Positions 24,561 to 29,016 of a stretch of DNA of 29,016 nt are shown piece after piece; position 1 is the first letter of the stretch; every line of letters begins with the position of its first letter. The position numbers and the translations under genes were made by a program. Source of the stretch: Pseudomonadota bacterium (GTDB lineage Bacteria > Pseudomonadota > Gammaproteobacteria > Burkholderiales > Thiobacillaceae); contig JAKACL010000004.1 of NCBI GenBank assembly GCA_021821425.1, forward strand, positions 1 to 29,016. The letters run 5' to 3'. The notes under the pieces are model-generated. The model made no database searches. It saw only the letters and a list, made by a program, of their open reading frames with translations, and had not been told where the DNA came from.

Positions 24561-26621
24561 ATGACACCCACCAGTCCCGACACACTGATCAACCGCGAGC
24601 TCGGCATTCTCGAATTCCAGCACCGGGTACTGGCGCAGGCCGACGATCCTGCCATACCCCTGCTGGAACGGCTGAAATTCCTGTGCATCGTGTCCAGCAA
24701 CCTGGACGAATTCTTCGAAGTGCGGGTGGCCGGACTGAAGGAACAGATCCGCGCCAATTCGAACCAGCGCTCGCCCGACGGGTTGACCCCGCGCCAGCAG
24801 TTTCGTGCAGTGTCGGACATGGCGCATGCGCTGGTGGCCCGGCAATACGAACTCTTCAACGACGATATCGTTCCCGAGCTGGCCGAAAACGGCGTGCATT
24901 TTTTTCGCCGTACGCATTGGAACGAAGCACAGGCGGCGTGGATCCGCGACTACTTCTTCCGCGAGCTGATGCCGGTGCTCACCCCGGTGGGGCTCGATCC
25001 TTCGCACCCCTTTCCGCGTGTGCTCAACAAGAGCCTCAACTTTGCGGTCGAGCTGTCCGGACGCGACGCCTTCGGCCGCAATTCCGGCGCCGCCGTGGTG
25101 CAGGCGCCGCGCTCGTTGCCACGCGTGATCCGCCTGCCGGAGGAAATCGCCGGCTGCGAATACGGCTTCGTGTTCCTGTCGTCCATCCTGCATGCCCACG
25201 TCGGGGAACTGTTCGCCGGGATGACGGTGCAGGGCTGCTACCAGTTTCGCGTCACCCGCAACTCCGACCTCTTCGTCGACGACGAGGAAACCAAGAACCT
25301 GCGCCAGGCGCTGCAGGGCGAGCTGCCGCAACGCCACTTTGGTGCCGCGGTGCGGCTGGAGGTGGCCGACAATTGCTCGGCCTCGATGGCGGCCTTCCTG
25401 CTGGAACAATTCGAGCTCGAGCCCGACGACCTCTACCAGGAACACGGCCCGGTCAACCTGGTGCGCCTGATGCAGGTGCCCGACTGGGTCGACCGTCCCG
25501 AGCTCAAGTTTGCGCCTTTCGTCCCCGCCCTGCCGCCTCGTCTGGCCAAGCAGGACGACATTTTTGCGCACATCCGCAAGGGCGACGTTCTGCTGCACCA
25601 CCCGTTCGAATCCTTCCAGCCGGTGATCGACTTCATCGAACAGGCCGCCGCCGACCCCAGCGTCGTCGCCATGCGGCAGACGGTCTACCGCACCGGCACC
25701 GACTCCAAGCTGATGCAGGCGCTGATCCGCGCTGCGCAGTCGGGCAAGGAAGTCACCGTGGTGGTCGAGCTGATGGCGCGATTCGACGAAGAAGCCAACA
25801 TCAACTGGGCGGCCAGACTGGAGGAAGTCGGCGCCCATGTCGTCTATGGCGTGGTCGGCCACAAGACGCATGCCAAGCTTGCGCTCGTCATCCGCCGCGA
25901 AGAGGGCGAGCTGCGCCGCTACGCCCACCTGGGCACCGGCAACTACCACGCCCGTACCGCCCGCCTGTACACCGACTTTGGCTTGCTGACTGCCGACGAA
26001 ACCATCACCGCCGACGTCGCCAGCCTGTTCACCCAGATCACCGGGCTGGGCAAAGCCGGCAAGCTCAAGCGCCTGTGGCAGGCGCCGTTCACGCTGCACA
26101 GCGAAGTCATCGCCGCGATCAACCACGAGGCCGAGCTGGCTGCCGCCGGCAAGCCCGCCGCCATCATCGCCAAGATGAATGCGCTGCTGGAGCCTCAGGT
26201 GATCGCCGCGCTGTATGCCGCCAGCCAGGCGGGGGTGAAGATCGATCTCATCATCCGCGGCGTGTGCGCCTTGCGCCCCGGCATCGCCGGCCTGTCGGAC
26301 AACATCCGGGTGCGCTCGGTGGTTGGCCGTTTCCTCGAACACTCGCGGATTTTCTATTTCAGGAACGGCGGCGACGAGCAAGTCTATCTGTCCAGCGCCG
26401 ACTGGATGGACCGCAACTTCTTCCGCCGCATCGAAACCGGCTTTCCCATCCTCAACCCCAAGCTGAAAAAGCGCGTCATTGCCGAAGGCCTCAAGCCTTA
26501 CCTGCGCGACAACGTGCAGGCCTGGGACATGCAGCCCGACGGCAGCTACCGCCGCCGCAAGGCGCGCCGCGCCAAGCACTACAGCGCCCAGGACGTGCTG
26601 CTGGAGCTGTTCGCGCGTTAA
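24561..26621 (+). CDS. ppk1: Polyphosphate kinase 1
   Basis: A 686-residue enzyme (E. coli 688) that polymerises the gamma-phosphate of ATP into inorganic polyphosphate at the membrane. The N-terminal domain starts INRELGILEFQHRVLAQA and LCIVSSNLDEFFEVRVAGL. The two phospholipase-D-like catalytic domains carry H437 in KTHAKLALV (autophosphorylation site, E. coli H435) and H594 in FLEHSRIFYF (E. coli H592), with HLGTGNYHARTARLYTD between them. ATG 24561 is the first Met before the conserved start; the frame extends far upstream only as a shadow of the CYTH-CHAD gene. No strong ribosome site is seen. It is divergent from the CYTH-CHAD/sixA pair and near a Pho-box-like site. Confidence 0.97.
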   Translation: MTPTSPDTLINRELGILEFQHRVLAQADDPAIPLLERLKFLCIVSSNLDEFFEVRVAGLKEQIRANSNQRSPDGLTPRQQFRAVSDMAHALVARQYELFNDDIVPELAENGVHFFRRTHWNEAQAAWIRDYFFRELMPVLTPVGLDPSHPFPRVLNKSLNFAVELSGRDAFGRNSGAAVVQAPRSLPRVIRLPEEIAGCEYGFVFLSSILHAHVGELFAGMTVQGCYQFRVTRNSDLFVDDEETKNLRQALQGELPQRHFGAAVRLEVADNCSASMAAFLLEQFELEPDDLYQEHGPVNLVRLMQVPDWVDRPELKFAPFVPALPPRLAKQDDIFAHIRKGDVLLHHPFESFQPVIDFIEQAAADPSVVAMRQTVYRTGTDSKLMQALIRAAQSGKEVTVVVELMARFDEEANINWAARLEEVGAHVVYGVVGHKTHAKLALVIRREEGELRRYAHLGTGNYHARTARLYTDFGLLTADETITADVASLFTQITGLGKAGKLKRLWQAPFTLHSEVIAAINHEAELAAAGKPAAIIAKMNALLEPQVIAALYAASQAGVKIDLIIRGVCALRPGIAGLSDNIRVRSVVGRFLEHSRIFYFRNGGDEQVYLSSADWMDRNFFRRIETGFPILNPKLKKRVIAEGLKPYLRDNVQAWDMQPDGSYRRRKARRAKHYSAQDVLLELFAR

Positions 26622-26698
26622 GCCTGCTGCCACTGTCATTTCGGCGCATGCATCCCCATGCCGGAAGGACGGCCTCGCCGGCCACAAACGCCACGGTG

Positions 26699-26726
26699 CT
26701 TGAAACCCGCCAATCCGTCCCCATTT
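26699..26726 (+). promoter_or_regulatory. Heat-shock (sigma-32) promoter of htpG
   Basis: CTTGAAA (26699-26705), a 13-base spacer and CCCCATTT (26719-26726) match the sigma-32 consensus CTTGAAA / CCCCATnT without mismatch, in the correct orientation about 40 bases before the htpG ATG. Transcription would start near 26733. htpG is a standard member of the RpoH regulon. Confidence 0.9.
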
Positions 26727-26765
26727 CCCGTATCACCTTGTTTGTACCTTACGGGAGATAAAGGC

Positions 26766-28664
<1,899 letters not shown>

Positions 28665-28728
28665 ACCCCACAAGCGCTATTCAGTTTGGGTTTGCCGCAG
28701 ACCGGAGCGAATTCTTGCAGCCTGTCGC

Positions 28729-28756
28729 TTGACAACTGTAACCGATCGACTACAGT
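28729..28756 (+). promoter_or_regulatory. Sigma-70-type promoter of the toxin gene
   Basis: A perfect -35 TTGACA (28729-28734), 16 bases of spacer, and TACAGT (28751-28756; 4 of 6 to TATAAT). Transcription is predicted to start within a base or two of 28763, where the GTG start codon lies, so the mRNA may be leaderless. No Shine-Dalgarno sequence is seen. Confidence 0.6.
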
Positions 28757-28758
28757 TG
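28733..28758. promoter_or_regulatory. Palindromic operator overlapping the toxin promoter
   Basis: CAACTGTA (28733-28740) and TACAGTTG (28751-28758) are perfectly complementary arms. A central CGATCG (28743-28748) shares the same centre, so 22 of 26 positions are symmetric. The arms cover the end of the -35 and the whole -10. Toxin-antitoxin operons are usually repressed by their own antitoxin at such sites. Confidence 0.7.
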
Positions 28759-28762
28759 ATCC

Positions 28763-29016
28763 GTGTACACGATCAAGCGCACAGAAGAATTTGCCCACTG
28801 GCTTGCTGGCATCAGGGATGGCCTGACACGCAGCCGCTTGATTACCCGGCTGCGTAAAGCCTCGCTGGGCAATCTGGGGGATATCAAACCCGTTGGCGAA
28901 GGTGTATTCGAAATGCGCGAGCACTTCGGCGCCGGCTGGCGCATGTATTACATCCAGCGCGGCGCAACACTGATCGTGATGCTCGGCGGCGGAGACAAGT
29001 CCACGCAGTCCGCCGA
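28763..29016 (+). CDS. RelE/ParE-superfamily toxin of a type II toxin-antitoxin module (3' end outside window)
   Basis: The first 84 codons of a small toxin of the addiction-module killer protein group, whose members are RelE/ParE-superfamily proteins, often mRNA interferases. It begins at GTG (YTIKRTEEFAHWLAGIRDG) and shows the family pattern: RLITRLRKASLGNLGDIKPV, GEGVFEMREHFGAGWRMYYI and LIVMLGGGDKSTQ. The family is about 95-105 residues, so only the last 15 or so are missing. In this group the toxin gene usually precedes a helix-turn-helix antitoxin, expected just beyond the window. The promoter-operator upstream is described separately. Confidence 0.9.
   Translation, partial: MYTIKRTEEFAHWLAGIRDGLTRSRLITRLRKASLGNLGDIKPVGEGVFEMREHFGAGWRMYYIQRGATLIVMLGGGDKSTQSA

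Overview
The window is GC-rich, densely coded chromosomal DNA from a proteobacterium. The gene families suggest a betaproteobacterium, perhaps a Nitrosomonadales/Thiobacillus-like lineage. The grounds are the rubrerythrin / HdrD-like Fe-S protein / DUF3501 set, the neighbouring dapA, bamC and MBL genes, and ppk next to a CYTH-CHAD gene and sixA. The lineage is an inference from memory of these families; no database was searched. I see no rRNA, tRNA, CRISPR array, insertion sequence or phage gene.

Region 1 (1-5330) holds the tail of a cation diffusion facilitator transporter, then an azoreductase-pirin operon divergent from a LysR-type regulator. A DUF2784-nitroreductase pair and a cyclopropane fatty acid synthase follow. 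Region 2 (5389-7830) is an oxidative-stress-type cluster: rubrerythrin, then an intrinsic terminator, then an Fe-S oxidoreductase and DUF3501. A consensus-like promoter with a perfect 7-1-7 palindrome of Fur/PerR type lies upstream of rubrerythrin. Region 3 (8154-10245) runs forward: msrB, a flavin reductase and an exported metallo-beta-lactamase-fold protein.

Region 4 (10276-14868) reads backward in the order dapA, bamC, a cytoplasmic MBL-fold hydrolase, rhlE and DUF3301, ending in a hairpin. Region 5 (14966-22330) is a tightly overlapping export-apparatus operon: fliF-G-H-I-J-(unknown)-O-P-Q-R. No fliE, fliK, fliL, fliM or fliN is present at the usual places. FliF is short, FliG seems to lack several torque-associated charged residues, and one unrecognised 153-residue protein sits where fliK-N are normally found. 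Housekeeping genes flank the cluster on both sides. This is the best candidate here for an unusual system: either a divergent flagellum with parts elsewhere or a flagellum-derived secretion machine.

Region 6 (22397-26621) is a phosphate/polyphosphate module. A CYTH-CHAD protein and SixA are transcribed divergently from polyphosphate kinase, with a Pho-box-like repeat at the divergence. Region 7 (26699-29016) is htpG behind a near-consensus heat-shock promoter, followed by a RelE/ParE-superfamily toxin gene cut by the window edge. A long palindrome overlaps the toxin promoter.
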